Positions 9,002 to 17,585 of a stretch of DNA of 64,000 bases are shown piece by piece. The notes under the pieces are model-generated. The model worked only from the letters and a program-made list of their open reading frames with translations, searched no databases and was not told where the DNA came from. The stretch is from Thermoleophilaceae bacterium (GTDB taxonomy: Bacteria > Actinomycetota > Thermoleophilia > Solirubrobacterales > Thermoleophilaceae). Positions within the stretch are counted from its first letter, which is position 1. Each line of letters opens with the position of its first letter. The stretch lies in contig JAUJNT010000001.1 in assembly GCA_030448005.1 (NCBI GenBank), forward strand, positions 721,904 through 785,903, given 5' to 3'. Both the position numbers and the translations under genes were made by a program.

Positions 9002-12000
9002 TTAGCGGCGGCGGCGCCGGCTCTCCGATCGCCGTCGGACGACGCGCTCGCAGTTGCGGGAGACGACGTCCTTGCGGTCGGCAAGGACCCTGTCACGGCC
9101 GGTTCCGCAGTTCACGCGATCACGTGAGTTGTCGAGCGAGGTGATCCGGTCGTTGCCCGAGTTGCCGCTGATCCGGTCACCGCTCGAATTGCCGTTGATG
9201 CGGTCACCGCCCGAGCCGCCCGCGATCCGGTCGGCGCTGCTTCCACCGGAGATCCGGTCGGCGCTGCTTCCACCGGAGATCCGGTCACGCCCGCGGCTGC
9301 CGGTGATGCGATCCCTGCCGCTCATACCGAGCAGACGGTCGTTGCCGAAGCTCCCGAGCAGCGTGTCGTTGCCAGAGTCGCCCAGAAGCCGGTCGTTGCC
9401 TCGGCCGCCGTCGAGGCGGTCGTTGCCCGAGTTGCCGCGCATCCTGTCGTTGCCAGAGCTGCCGCTCACGCGGTCCCTGCCCGTTCCCGACACCAGCAGG
9501 TCGTTGCCAAGGCCGCCCTGGCCCCGGTCACTGCCCGTCCCGAGATCCACGCAGTCGTTGCCCGCGAGAGCATCGACCACGTCCTTACCCGGACCGGCGA
9601 AGATCCGGTCGGCCCCGGTCGTGCCGGTGATCGAGTTCGCCGCCGCCGTGCCGCGAATCACGTTCGCGGTCAACGTCGGGCAACCCGGGAAAGCGGCTGA
9701 CTCAGCCGGGGGCGGATTTCCAGGGCCAGCCGCGGCCGGCTCCAGCAGGATGAGCCGGTCCAGCACCCCGCTGAGACCCGTGGCCGCCGCCGTGGCCCCG
9801 GCGGTCGAGCTGAGCGGCGGCCTGGAGAGCGCCATGAGGGCGTTGACGCGGCCGACGGTGGAGCCGAGCAGCGCTCCGTCGATCGGCCTGGTCCCGTCGG
9901 CCACGTACATCAGGTTCGTGGGCAGCCCACGCCTGACGGACTCGGCCACGACGGCCTGGGAGGTCGCGTACTGGTCGGCTCCACCGAGGCGCTCGCCTCC
10001 GGGAAGCTCAGCCAGGACGGCGTCACTGACCACCTGGGACCCTCCGATCACCAGCGCCTTGTCGATGTTGAGGTTGCTGATCGCGTCCCTGGTCGCCGCC
10101 GGCAGCGAGTCCCTGTTCGCGAACAGGATCGGAAGGCGCCGGGCGGCTGCAAGCCCCGCCACCGCGACCGCGTCCGGGCTGTCCGGGTTGACGATCGCCA
10201 CCGCGTTGAACGCGGGCGCGTTGGCCGCCTTCTCGGCGTCGGTGCGGCGGTCGAGTTCCTCCGCGACCTGCTGCGCGGTGCCCGCGTCGTCGGCGCCCGC
10301 AAGACGGACGGCATTGTTTGGCAGGCCGTTGGCAACCTGGTCGCCGAGGGCTGAAGTGCCTCCAACTATGTAGGCACCGGCAGGGTTCATCCGGCGCACC
10401 TCGGCCGCGACGCTTGCGGGCAGACCCCCCGGCGGCGAGAGCAGCACCTGGCTCAGGTTGGCCCGGGCCAGCACGCCCGCGGCCAGGATCGCCGGCACGT
10501 CGCCCTCGGGGGCGATCACTACCCGCGTGCCGTTGCGAGTGGCGAACGTGGACGCGAGCAGGCCTTCCCCTCCGCCGGGGTAGGTGTGCTGGGACAGCCG
10601 CACGGATGTCCCGACCGGGTCCGTGCGCTGGAGGTTCTCCTGCGGGACCGAACCACCTCCGTTCATGGTGGCCTTGGCCAGGTAGATGTCCTGGTTGTCG
10701 TTGTCGAAGCTCCCGTTGCGGGAATCCATCCAAGCGATCAGCAGCCGGTCGTTGCCCTGGGGCGCCACGACGGGGCCAAAGTCCCAGCCGGTTCCGAACC
10801 GGTAGTCGTAGCCGACGTCGTTATTGTGCGACCTGTCGCTCACGCGATGGTTCGGACCGAAGCTCGCCCCCCCGTCATCGGACTGCGCGAGGTAGGTGTC
10901 GCCTAGACGGGCCTCCGCGCAGGGCCGGTGGGTGTGGACGCAGCCGCGGTACCAGTGGCGGCGGTCCTGCCACACGATGTCGATTCGCCCGTTGGGCGCT
11001 ACGCCCAGCTCCGGATGACGCGTCTGGGTAAACGCTCTCGGAGGAGCGTACGGCGATTCAGTGCCGGGCTTGGGCGCGGTGTCGTTGATCACCATCGGCG
11101 TCGACCAACCGACTCCCTTGTTGGTCGAGCGCTGGAAGTAGACGTCGCTGTCCGGCGGGATGAAGTGGTCGGCGCCCTGAAAGCCGCCGGCGGGCGCGCC
11201 GGGGGGCGCCTCTCCCTGGTTGTAGACGATGTAGACGTTCCCATTGGGCCCGACCGCGATGCGCGGGAAGGTGGAGCCCGTAGAGGCTTCGGGACGCGGC
11301 GGGTCCGTGCCGGCGGTGCTGGCGAGGTTGCTGACGGTGGCGATCTCCCTGACGCTCCAGCTCCCCTCCCGACCCTGCTCGTCCGAGCGCGCGACCTTGA
11401 GGACTGCCGGGCTGGGCTGCCCCGCCGGCAGCGCGGCTGCCCTAGGTCCGCGAGTGCGCCATGCGACGTACACGCTGCCGTCGGTCGGGTCGATGGCCGG
11501 CTGCGAGACCTCGGCGGGGGTCTCCCCAGGCGGATCCACCACAACCGGCTCGGAGAATGACGCTCCTGAGTTGTCCGAGACGGCCACCACGGCGTCCTCG
11601 AGACGTGGCAGGGTCGAACCCTGGGTGATAACCCTGTGGGCCGCCACGTAGACACGGTCGGCTCCGCCCGGGCCGCCCCCTCGCTGGACCGCGACCGTCG
11701 GGCGCTCGTAGTAGGGGGGCTCCGTGAGGCCGACCGGCATGGCCACCGAGGCGGTGTCCCAGCTACGCCCGCCGTCGGTGGACTTCGCGAGCATGACGCC
11801 CTGGGCCTGCCCGTTCACCCGCCTGGTGCCGTAGGCCGTGTAGACGTCCTGGCCACTGCCGAAGGCGACGGTCTGGAACTGGAAGTCGGCAAGGTGGTCG
11901 CCGATCAAGCTGCAGGCCGGCGCCCAGGGCAGCCCCCCCGCTTCCGCGGGCGGGACGGCGAGGGTATCCGCGGGGCTCCAGGTGGAGCCGCCGTCGAAGC

Positions 12001-12232
12001 TGGCCGTGCCCTCGCACCTCGGGTTGAGGTACTCGGCGTTGATCGCGACCACGTGGTTCGGGTTGCTTGGGTTGACGGCCAGCCCGACCTCATCCTTGCC
12101 GCGAAAGGCGCTCGTGTCCGAGTTCATCTGGAAGTTCTTGCCCACGCGGAGTTGCGCCTGGGCGCCGGGCACGGCTACCAGCAGGGAGCTGGTAGCCATG
12201 ACCAGGGCAAGGAAACGGGCACGCTTCGTCAT
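9002..12232 (-). CDS. Secreted sialidase-fold / cell-wall-binding-2 / RTX-like protein
   Basis: 1076-residue exported protein. Start ATG at 12232 has GGAGG about 10 bases upstream; a signal peptide ends near GAQAQ. Residues about 30-500 carry Asp-box repeats of a sialidase-type beta-propeller (SFDGGSTWSPAD, STDGGRSWDTAS, SDNSGASFSEPV, STNKGVGWSTPM, SDDGGASFGPNH). Residues about 560-830 match the cell-wall-binding repeat 2 family (VVIAPEGDVPAILAAGVLA, IVGGTSALGDQVANGLP, ALVIGGSQVVSDAVLAEL). The last 200 residues are RTX-like repeats (GNDRLDGGRGNDRLLGDSGN), ending in NCGTGRDRVLADRKDVV...CERV. Catalytic sialidase residues were not identified, so the propeller may bind rather than cleave. The gene follows the 12272-12850 gene with a 39-base gap, so they are probably co-transcribed. 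Confidence 0.83.
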   Translation of the reverse strand: MTKRARFLALVMATSSLLVAVPGAQAQLRVGKNFQMNSDTSAFRGKDEVGLAVNPSNPNHVVAINAEYLNPRCEGTASFDGGSTWSPADTLAVPPAEAGGLPWAPACSLIGDHLADFQFQTVAFGSGQDVYTAYGTRRVNGQAQGVMLAKSTDGGRSWDTASVAMPVGLTEPPYYERPTVAVQRGGGPGGADRVYVAAHRVITQGSTLPRLEDAVVAVSDNSGASFSEPVVVDPPGETPAEVSQPAIDPTDGSVYVAWRTRGPRAAALPAGQPSPAVLKVARSDEQGREGSWSVREIATVSNLASTAGTDPPRPEASTGSTFPRIAVGPNGNVYIVYNQGEAPPGAPAGGFQGADHFIPPDSDVYFQRSTNKGVGWSTPMVINDTAPKPGTESPYAPPRAFTQTRHPELGVAPNGRIDIVWQDRRHWYRGCVHTHRPCAEARLGDTYLAQSDDGGASFGPNHRVSDRSHNNDVGYDYRFGTGWDFGPVVAPQGNDRLLIAWMDSRNGSFDNDNQDIYLAKATMNGGGSVPQENLQRTDPVGTSVRLSQHTYPGGGEGLLASTFATRNGTRVVIAPEGDVPAILAAGVLARANLSQVLLSPPGGLPASVAAEVRRMNPAGAYIVGGTSALGDQVANGLPNNAVRLAGADDAGTAQQVAEELDRRTDAEKAANAPAFNAVAIVNPDSPDAVAVAGLAAARRLPILFANRDSLPAATRDAISNLNIDKALVIGGSQVVSDAVLAELPGGERLGGADQYATSQAVVAESVRRGLPTNLMYVADGTRPIDGALLGSTVGRVNALMALSRPPLSSTAGATAAATGLSGVLDRLILLEPAAAGPGNPPPAESAAFPGCPTLTANVIRGTAAANSITGTTGADRIFAGPGKDVVDALAGNDCVDLGTGSDRGQGGLGNDLLVSGTGRDRVSGSSGNDRMRGNSGNDRLDGGRGNDRLLGDSGNDTLLGSFGNDRLLGMSGRDRITGSRGRDRISGGSSADRISGGSSADRIAGGSGGDRINGNSSGDRISGNSGNDRITSLDNSRDRVNCGTGRDRVLADRKDVVSRNCERVVRRRSESRRRRR

Positions 12233-12271
12233 GACGCGAGATGACCTCCGTGTCGGGACGGTTACCGTCGG

Positions 12272-12850
12272 TTAGGCGCCGAGCGCGGGGCGGGTTGCCT
12301 TCCTGCCCCTGTCCCGGAACACGAGCGTGAGCCCTGTCGCGAGAAGCGCGACCGACAGGAGGATGCCCGGAAGCGGCAGGTCGGGGCTACCCGGTCCGGC
12401 CGAGGTCGGCGTGCCGCCGCCCCACGGAGCGGTTGCGCCCGGAGCGGCTGCTCCCTGGACTCGCACCGTGGCGCGGGCGGGTGACCCGGACTTCGGTGCG
12501 CCGGTGCTGGTGAACTGCGTGGCGTTGATCACGTACCAGCCAGGCGCTGCGTTTGCCGGCACCCGGATGTTCCTCGTGAAGCTGTCGCCACGACTGCCGC
12601 CCTCGGGCACTTCCTCGAGCACCTGGCCGTCGCGACTGGCCCAGCGGATCTGAACGGGGCTGTTCGTGCCGTTCGCCGCCGGCCCGGGCGCGAAGTTGCG
12701 AGCGGTGACCGAGATCACCTGGTTCGGCGCCACCACGGACGCGCTCGTGTCAAGCGTCGTCAGAGCGCCACAGGCCCAGGCGGTCGACGCGAAGACGGCG
12801 ACCGGAATGGCCGCGCCAATGATGAAAAGAAAGCCGACTCGACGTCGCAT
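12272..12850 (-). CDS. Secreted, C-terminally membrane-anchored protein of unknown function
   Basis: 192 residues. Start ATG at 12850 sits behind a strong AAGGAGGAG site. An N-terminal signal sequence (VGFLFIIGAAIPVAVFASTAWA) is followed by a domain of about 100 residues with beta-sandwich-like text (VVAPNQVISVTARNFAPGP; APGWYVINATQFTSTG), a Gly/Ala/Pro-rich linker, and a C-terminal helix (LPGILLSVALLATGLTLVF) ending in RDRGRK. The order suggests a surface domain held in the membrane, analogous to actinobacterial proteins with an LPxTG-like tail, but no sortase motif is seen. It is upstream of, and probably co-transcribed with, the large propeller/RTX protein. No function is assigned. Confidence 0.75.
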   Translation of the reverse strand: MRRRVGFLFIIGAAIPVAVFASTAWACGALTTLDTSASVVAPNQVISVTARNFAPGPAANGTNSPVQIRWASRDGQVLEEVPEGGSRGDSFTRNIRVPANAAPGWYVINATQFTSTGAPKSGSPARATVRVQGAAAPGATAPWGGGTPTSAGPGSPDLPLPGILLSVALLATGLTLVFRDRGRKATRPALGA

Positions 12851-13039
12851 GGAGCTCCTCCTTGTGGGACCCGTTCGGCGCCAGTATCCGGACCGAGGGC
12901 AATATATGTCAGTGCTTGCAACAGAACGAACTTACCGGACGCGCAAAGGTAGCAGGGCCCTCCGCGCAAGTGCTACGCGGCTTGCCCTATTGACCCCTGC
13001 GAAGCCGAAGGTAGCATGCGCAACCACAGTTGTCACAGG

Positions 13040-14593
13040 TCATCGCGGCACGGGTTTGCCCCTCCTCGAGAGGCCGAGCGCAAGTGATGCAAGGCCCGCG
13101 AGCACCGCCGCCAAGCCGCCCACCAGCAGGGCCTTCTGGGCCGCGGTGCGCACTCCCGGCTCCTCGAAGACCACGCGCGCGCTGCCGATATCCTGCTTGT
13201 TCGAGTCGATCGACCCCGAGCGCGTGTCGCTCCAGACGGCAAGCGCGGATGAGTCGTCGGACACCAGGCCGAGTCGGCTTCCCAGGTCCGGCAGCTCTCG
13301 CTCGTTGCCGTATCCCACCCGCGAGTCGAAGGCCCGCCCCGACAGCCGGATCCTGGCGCCGAAGCTCTCGCCATGGTCGAACGAGGACTGCAGCGAGACC
13401 TCGTTCACCAGGTCCCTGGCGTCGGCGCGACGGTCGTAGTAGACGACGTCCAGGCGGCCGCCCGGCGCCACGTCGAGCCGCGGCAGGTACTGCGAGGTGC
13501 CATCCCGCTCGGGCGTGTCGTTCACGCGCGTCGGCCCCTCCCACGCGCTACCGCCGGAGGGGCGGGACCAGACCAGCACGTCGGACTTCCCCATCCGCCC
13601 GTCCTGAAAGCCCGCGTACACCCTGCCGTCGCGGGCATCGACCGCCACGGAGGGAAACGGGGGTAGGAATGCGACGAATCGCTCCGTCGGCACCAGGTTG
13701 TCCTCGACCTCCGATTCCTCCCAGGTGGCTCCGCGATCGAGCGACCGCGCCAGGACGAGCTTGAAGCGTCCGGAGTAGGGACGCCCGCCTCGCCCCCGGT
13801 GCTCCCCCTCGTAATCGAGCCGGTCGTCGCCGAGGTCGAGATAGAGCACGTAGACCTCCCCCTTGGGCCCGACGGCCATGGCCGGCGCGAGGGCGCGCGC
13901 CCTCGCCGCCGGGTTCACGCGGACGGGGCGCTCCCAGCTTGCCCCGCCGTCGCTCGATCGGGACACGAGGATGGGGTTGCCGGGCGCAGAGAACTTGAAG
14001 AGCCCCACGTCCGTGTCGGCTCGCACGTAGCTCAGGTAGAGCCGGCTCCTGTTCTTCGGATCCGCGGTGAGGCGGACCTGGAAGGCGAGCCGGCCGAGGA
14101 GCTTGCGCGGCTTCGAGAACGTGCGGCCTCCATCGCCCGAGCTGACGTACCACCCTGCACTCGGCACGTTCCCCCTGCCCTCGAGCGTCACGTACGACAT
14201 GTGCAGCTTGCCGTCCCTGGTGAACGTGGCATCCGGCGCGAAGCACTTGGGCTCCTCCCCCTTCGGAATCTCCACCGGAACCCCCGACCACTTCGTGCCG
14301 CCGTCGAAGGAGACATGCACGCCGCAGGCATAACGGGGCCCGTCGACCCGATTGACGACCACGAGGTTGTCGGGCCTCCTCGGGTTGCGGACGATCGTCG
14401 GCGAGTTGTTGGCGCGTATGTCCCCCTGGCTGTCGGCGCCCTCGTTCACGGGCACGTCGCCGGCCGGGATCGTGGGCGTCGGATCCGTGTCGGTGAAGGC
14501 CGAGATCGCGATCGCCACGGCTCCCGCGAGCACCAGCCCGACGGCGACCGGCCACCGGCGCCACTGCCTCAAGAGCTCTTGCGCGCGGATCAC
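13040..14593 (-). CDS. Membrane-anchored sialidase-fold (Asp-box) protein
   Basis: 517 residues. Start GTG at 14593 follows AGGGGGG. An N-terminal hydrophobic helix (WPVAVGLVLAGAVAIAISAF) acts as signal or anchor. The body carries Asp-box repeats of a six-bladed propeller (SFDGGTKWSG, SGDGGRTFSK, SSDGGASWER, SLDRGATWEE, SFDHGESFGA), and a second helix (ALLVGGLAAVLAGLASLALGL) lies before the basic C-terminus RRGKPVPR. It resembles the propeller part of the 9002-12232 protein (shared NxPTIVRNPxxPDNLVVVN-like text), so the two are probably paralogues with different anchors: membrane here, wall-binding there. Substrate unknown; the sialidase Arg triad and Tyr could not be placed. Confidence 0.75.
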   Translation of the reverse strand: MIRAQELLRQWRRWPVAVGLVLAGAVAIAISAFTDTDPTPTIPAGDVPVNEGADSQGDIRANNSPTIVRNPRRPDNLVVVNRVDGPRYACGVHVSFDGGTKWSGVPVEIPKGEEPKCFAPDATFTRDGKLHMSYVTLEGRGNVPSAGWYVSSGDGGRTFSKPRKLLGRLAFQVRLTADPKNRSRLYLSYVRADTDVGLFKFSAPGNPILVSRSSDGGASWERPVRVNPAARARALAPAMAVGPKGEVYVLYLDLGDDRLDYEGEHRGRGGRPYSGRFKLVLARSLDRGATWEESEVEDNLVPTERFVAFLPPFPSVAVDARDGRVYAGFQDGRMGKSDVLVWSRPSGGSAWEGPTRVNDTPERDGTSQYLPRLDVAPGGRLDVVYYDRRADARDLVNEVSLQSSFDHGESFGARIRLSGRAFDSRVGYGNERELPDLGSRLGLVSDDSSALAVWSDTRSGSIDSNKQDIGSARVVFEEPGVRTAAQKALLVGGLAAVLAGLASLALGLSRRGKPVPR

Positions 14594-14717
14594 GAACCCC
14601 CCTGTACCTCGGTCGCCTGGCGATCGAAGGCGAGGATAGACGTCAGTGGGCGCTGCCGGATGCGAGTGGCCTGGTTTGCATCGCTGCTGCCCTCAGAGCC
14701 GAATGCGCCGCAACGTC

Positions 14718-16799
14718 TCAGCTCCGCTGCCTCGGATCGAGCACGATGGCAACCGCGTCGTCTTGCAGGGGCTCCTCCGCTGCCTCCATGGTCGCCTCTT
14801 GGATCGCCCTGGCGATGGCCGTCGCGGAGCGGCTCGGCGCCGACCGGACGGCCCGCTCGATCCCGTCGAGACCGAAGAGCCCGTCCTTCGTGCGGCGGGC
14901 CGTGATGCCATCGGAGTGGAGGATCAGCAGCTCGCCCTCCTCGAGACGGCGCTGGCGGCGGACGAACCTGCGCTCGCGCTCCATCAACCCCAACGGCAGC
15001 CCGGGCGGGGTGAAGAGCTGCTCGATCGTGTCGTCGGGCCGCAGCACCAGCGGCGGCGGATGGCCGCAATTGACCCAGCTGAAGGTGGAGTAGACGGCAT
15101 GCCAGCGCGCGACGATCGCCGTGACGAAGAACTCGGGCCGCCCGACGTCGTAGGTCACCTCGTGCATCGTCTTGGCGGCGGCTTCGAGGCTTTGGTCGCT
15201 GCGCCGCGCCGCGCGCAGAGCGGCGAGTGCGATGGCGCCCAGGGCCCCGGCGGTCGCGCCCTTGCCGACCGCGTCGGCGATAGCTAGCCAGGCGCCGTCA
15301 CGGTTCTCGACGTAGTCGAACCAGTCTCCACCGACCTCGTAGCTCGGGAGGACGCTCCCGGCGAGCACGCCGGCGCCCAGCCGCGCGATACGCGGTGGCA
15401 GCAGGCTCTGCTGGAGCTCGGCGGCCGCGTGGGTCTCCTTGCGCCGCCTTGCGGCGTCGAGGACGTCCGTGTAACCGCCGGCGAGCTCCATCGCGGCCGC
15501 GCCGTGCCGGCCGAGGTCGAGCAGCGGCTCCTCGGCGGCGCCGAGTGCGAGCAGCAGGCCGATCGCCCGGCCTCGCAGCCACATCGGCACGACGACAACC
15601 CCCGGAAGCTCTCCCTCGACGCGCGCCTTCAGGTCAGGGATGCCGTCCTCGGCCAACTCCGGGCCGAGCGCCAGGGGGGCATCGAGGCGGTCGGGGAACT
15701 CCTCGGGCCCCGCCAGCCGGAGCAGGTGGGTGCCATCGATGTCGAGCACGTAGAGCGCCACCGGGGTGCCGCTGATCCGCCGCGCCTCGGAGACGAACTG
15801 CTCCGGGAAGAGGTGCGGCGGGATCTCGTCGAGGACACGCGCGATGTCGAGCGGGACAGGCGCTCTCTCTCCGAGCTGGCCCGCCGGCCGAAGGCGCTGA
15901 AGCTCCCAGTCCTTCTCCGCGGTGACGTCGGACAGTATTCCCAGGATCCCGTAGACCTCGCCGTCCGTAGCGCAGAGCGGATGCGCCGCGAGCGCGATCC
16001 AGGCAACCGAGCCGGCGCGATCGCGATGTCCCCTGACGCCGGTCTGAGGCTCTTTCGTCTGCACGGCCCGGCTGAGTGGATAGGTGCCTCCTGGGCAGGC
16101 CGAGCCGTCCTCGTAGATCACGTCAAGCCGGGGCTCGGTGAGCTGGTCGCCGACCTCCGCCGTCCCGCTGGGGTCGAGGAAGCGAACAGCGCGAGGATTG
16201 ATGGAGAGCAGTGCGCCCTTTGGGTCGAGCAGGACGAGCCCTTGGTCAAGTGGCTCGCTGACCGAGTGAAAGAGTGCCTCCGGGGCAGGCCCGTCGGCGC
16301 CCGTTCCGGCCTCGAGGCAAGCGTCCAAGAAGTGGACGGACGCGGTTTCGAGCAAGTCCGCAGGTGGGCTCGGGCCGATCTCCGCAGCTCGCCGCAGCCA
16401 CTCGATCAGGGGCAGCATCGCGGCGGCCGCTTTGCGCCCCTGCCGCGCGAGCGGCACCAGCCCGAGTAGATCGAGGCGCCGCTCGCCTGCGAGGTCGACG
16501 AGCGCGCCGACGAGGGCCCGCAGCACGGCAAGTGGCGGCCGGTCGGGGGTCACCGTCTCCTCGACCGTCCTCTGGACCGCCGCGAGCGCGTCCTGTCGCA
16601 GTGCGTCCTCGAGCGAGTCGCGCGTCGGGAAGTGCCTGTAGAGGGTCGAGCGGCTCACCCCCGCCGTGACCGCGAGCGTCTGCATGTTGAGCTCGCCTTC
16701 GCGCGGAAGCGCGCTAACGGCCGCTCTCAGGATCGCCGCCCGGTTCTTTTGGGCATCCGAGCGCCGGCTGCGCGATCGGCCCTGCGCGCGGTCGGTCAC
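14718..16799 (-). CDS. TetR-type HTH / PAS / GAF / SpoIIE (PP2C) phosphatase fusion
   Basis: 693 residues from the GTG at 16799; an in-frame ATG at 16889 would add 30 residues. Residues 15-165 form a TetR-like N-terminus with helix-turn-helix (LAVTAGVSRSTLYRHF at 42-57). A PAS domain spans about 175-300 (GLVLLDPKGALLSINPRA; YGILGILSDVTAEKD). A GAF-like domain spans about 320-445. A SpoIIE/RsbU-type PP2C domain spans about 460-690 with its metal-binding Asp motifs intact: GGDWFDY, IADAVGKGATAG, NCGHPPP, LILHSDGI, QDDAVAIVL. SpoIIE-type phosphatases normally act on anti-sigma-factor antagonists. Here the sensor-phosphatase carries its own DNA-binding head, an unusual order. It is transcribed away from the envelope operon at 17007, which it may control. 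Confidence 0.88.
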   Translation of the reverse strand: MTDRAQGRSRSRRSDAQKNRAAILRAAVSALPREGELNMQTLAVTAGVSRSTLYRHFPTRDSLEDALRQDALAAVQRTVEETVTPDRPPLAVLRALVGALVDLAGERRLDLLGLVPLARQGRKAAAAMLPLIEWLRRAAEIGPSPPADLLETASVHFLDACLEAGTGADGPAPEALFHSVSEPLDQGLVLLDPKGALLSINPRAVRFLDPSGTAEVGDQLTEPRLDVIYEDGSACPGGTYPLSRAVQTKEPQTGVRGHRDRAGSVAWIALAAHPLCATDGEVYGILGILSDVTAEKDWELQRLRPAGQLGERAPVPLDIARVLDEIPPHLFPEQFVSEARRISGTPVALYVLDIDGTHLLRLAGPEEFPDRLDAPLALGPELAEDGIPDLKARVEGELPGVVVVPMWLRGRAIGLLLALGAAEEPLLDLGRHGAAAMELAGGYTDVLDAARRRKETHAAAELQQSLLPPRIARLGAGVLAGSVLPSYEVGGDWFDYVENRDGAWLAIADAVGKGATAGALGAIALAALRAARRSDQSLEAAAKTMHEVTYDVGRPEFFVTAIVARWHAVYSTFSWVNCGHPPPLVLRPDDTIEQLFTPPGLPLGLMERERRFVRRQRRLEEGELLILHSDGITARRTKDGLFGLDGIERAVRSAPSRSATAIARAIQEATMEAAEEPLQDDAVAIVLDPRQRS

Positions 16800-16904
16800 C
16801 AACGATCCCCGCCGCTCCCCAGCGGTCCGGCTGCCGGGTGGTGGCCCCCAACCCTTAATGGGACAGCGGGCTCGCTTGCCGGCGGGCATCGTCTCACTTT
16901 GTTC

Positions 16905-16941
16905 CCCGGCGTTTTCAAGTATGTGATTGTTTCACGCCGGG
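16905..16941. promoter_or_regulatory. Nested inverted repeats in the divergent promoter region
   Basis: CCCGGCG (16905-16911) pairs with CGCCGGG (16935-16941). Within this lies a GTGA-N5-TCAC palindrome at 16923-16935. The region separates the TetR-SpoIIE fusion from the envelope operon, so it is a reasonable operator candidate for an autoregulating TetR head. Binding is inferred, not shown. Confidence 0.4.
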
Positions 16942-17006
16942 CTGGGGAGTTACGACGTATCCACCGCAAAGGCGGTAAAGCGTCCGAGAGCCGGAGGTAG
17001 ACAGTC

Positions 17007-17564
17007 ATGGAACCCAGACACACAACGGGGCGCCGCTCGGCCGGCGCGCGCAAGCCCGCGCAGCGGGGCCTCCCCTACGGCAGGTCCCAGAAGCCGGGGA
17101 CTTCGCGATCCACGCGCACGAAGCCGTCGATCCAGACGCGCCCGTTTGCAAACCGCCCCGGGGCGGCGGGATCCAAGCAGCCGCGGCGAGGGCTCGCGGG
17201 CTTGACTGCGGCGGCGCGCCAGAAGCCGGCGAGGTCTCCTTTTGAGAAGGCGAGTGCCCGCCTCGCTTCGGGACGGCAGAGCAAGCAGTCCGGCGGACGC
17301 GCCGCGGCTGTGGCGAACATGGCGCGCGGGCTGATGACCCAGGGAAGCGCGCCGAACTCGAAGAAGGGGCCGGCGGCACTTGCCATGGCTGCCGCCGGGG
17401 CGGTCGGTGGCATCGCCGTGGCGCGGCGGCGAAAGGCCGGCACGTCCCCGGAGGCGGAAGCAACGACGGACACGACGCTCCATGTGTCGAGCGAGCCGGC
17501 GGAGGTCGGGGGCCGACCCGAAGTCGACACGCCGCCCGGGCCCCGGCCGACTAGCCAATCATAA
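17007..17564 (+). CDS. Basic low-complexity protein of unknown function, first gene of envelope operon
   Basis: 185 residues. ATG at 17007 with GGAGGT about eight bases upstream. The first 95 residues are rich in Arg, Lys, Ser, Gly and Pro (RRSAGARKPAQRGLPYGRS), suggesting a disordered, nucleic-acid- or wall-binding arm. A short Ala/Gly hydrophobic segment (ALAMAAAGAVGGIAVA) is followed by RRRK and an acidic/Pro tail. I do not recognise a family. It starts the run of eight same-strand genes with short gaps ending at 21642. Confidence 0.6.
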   Translation: MEPRHTTGRRSAGARKPAQRGLPYGRSQKPGTSRSTRTKPSIQTRPFANRPGAAGSKQPRRGLAGLTAAARQKPARSPFEKASARLASGRQSKQSGGRAAAVANMARGLMTQGSAPNSKKGPAALAMAAAGAVGGIAVARRRKAGTSPEAEATTDTTLHVSSEPAEVGGRPEVDTPPGPRPTSQS

Positions 17565-17585
17565 ACCGACGAGACGAGGTATCAA

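Noticed and set aside
9000-9660. CRISPR-like array from regularly spaced repeats
   Set aside because: The periodicity is that of RTX nonapeptide codons within a protein; units are degenerate and lack constant repeats with unique spacers.
11089-12017. Several open frames in both strands within the 1076-residue exported protein
   Set aside because: Composition is typical of antisense frames in GC-rich DNA and the real gene has domains and a signal peptide.
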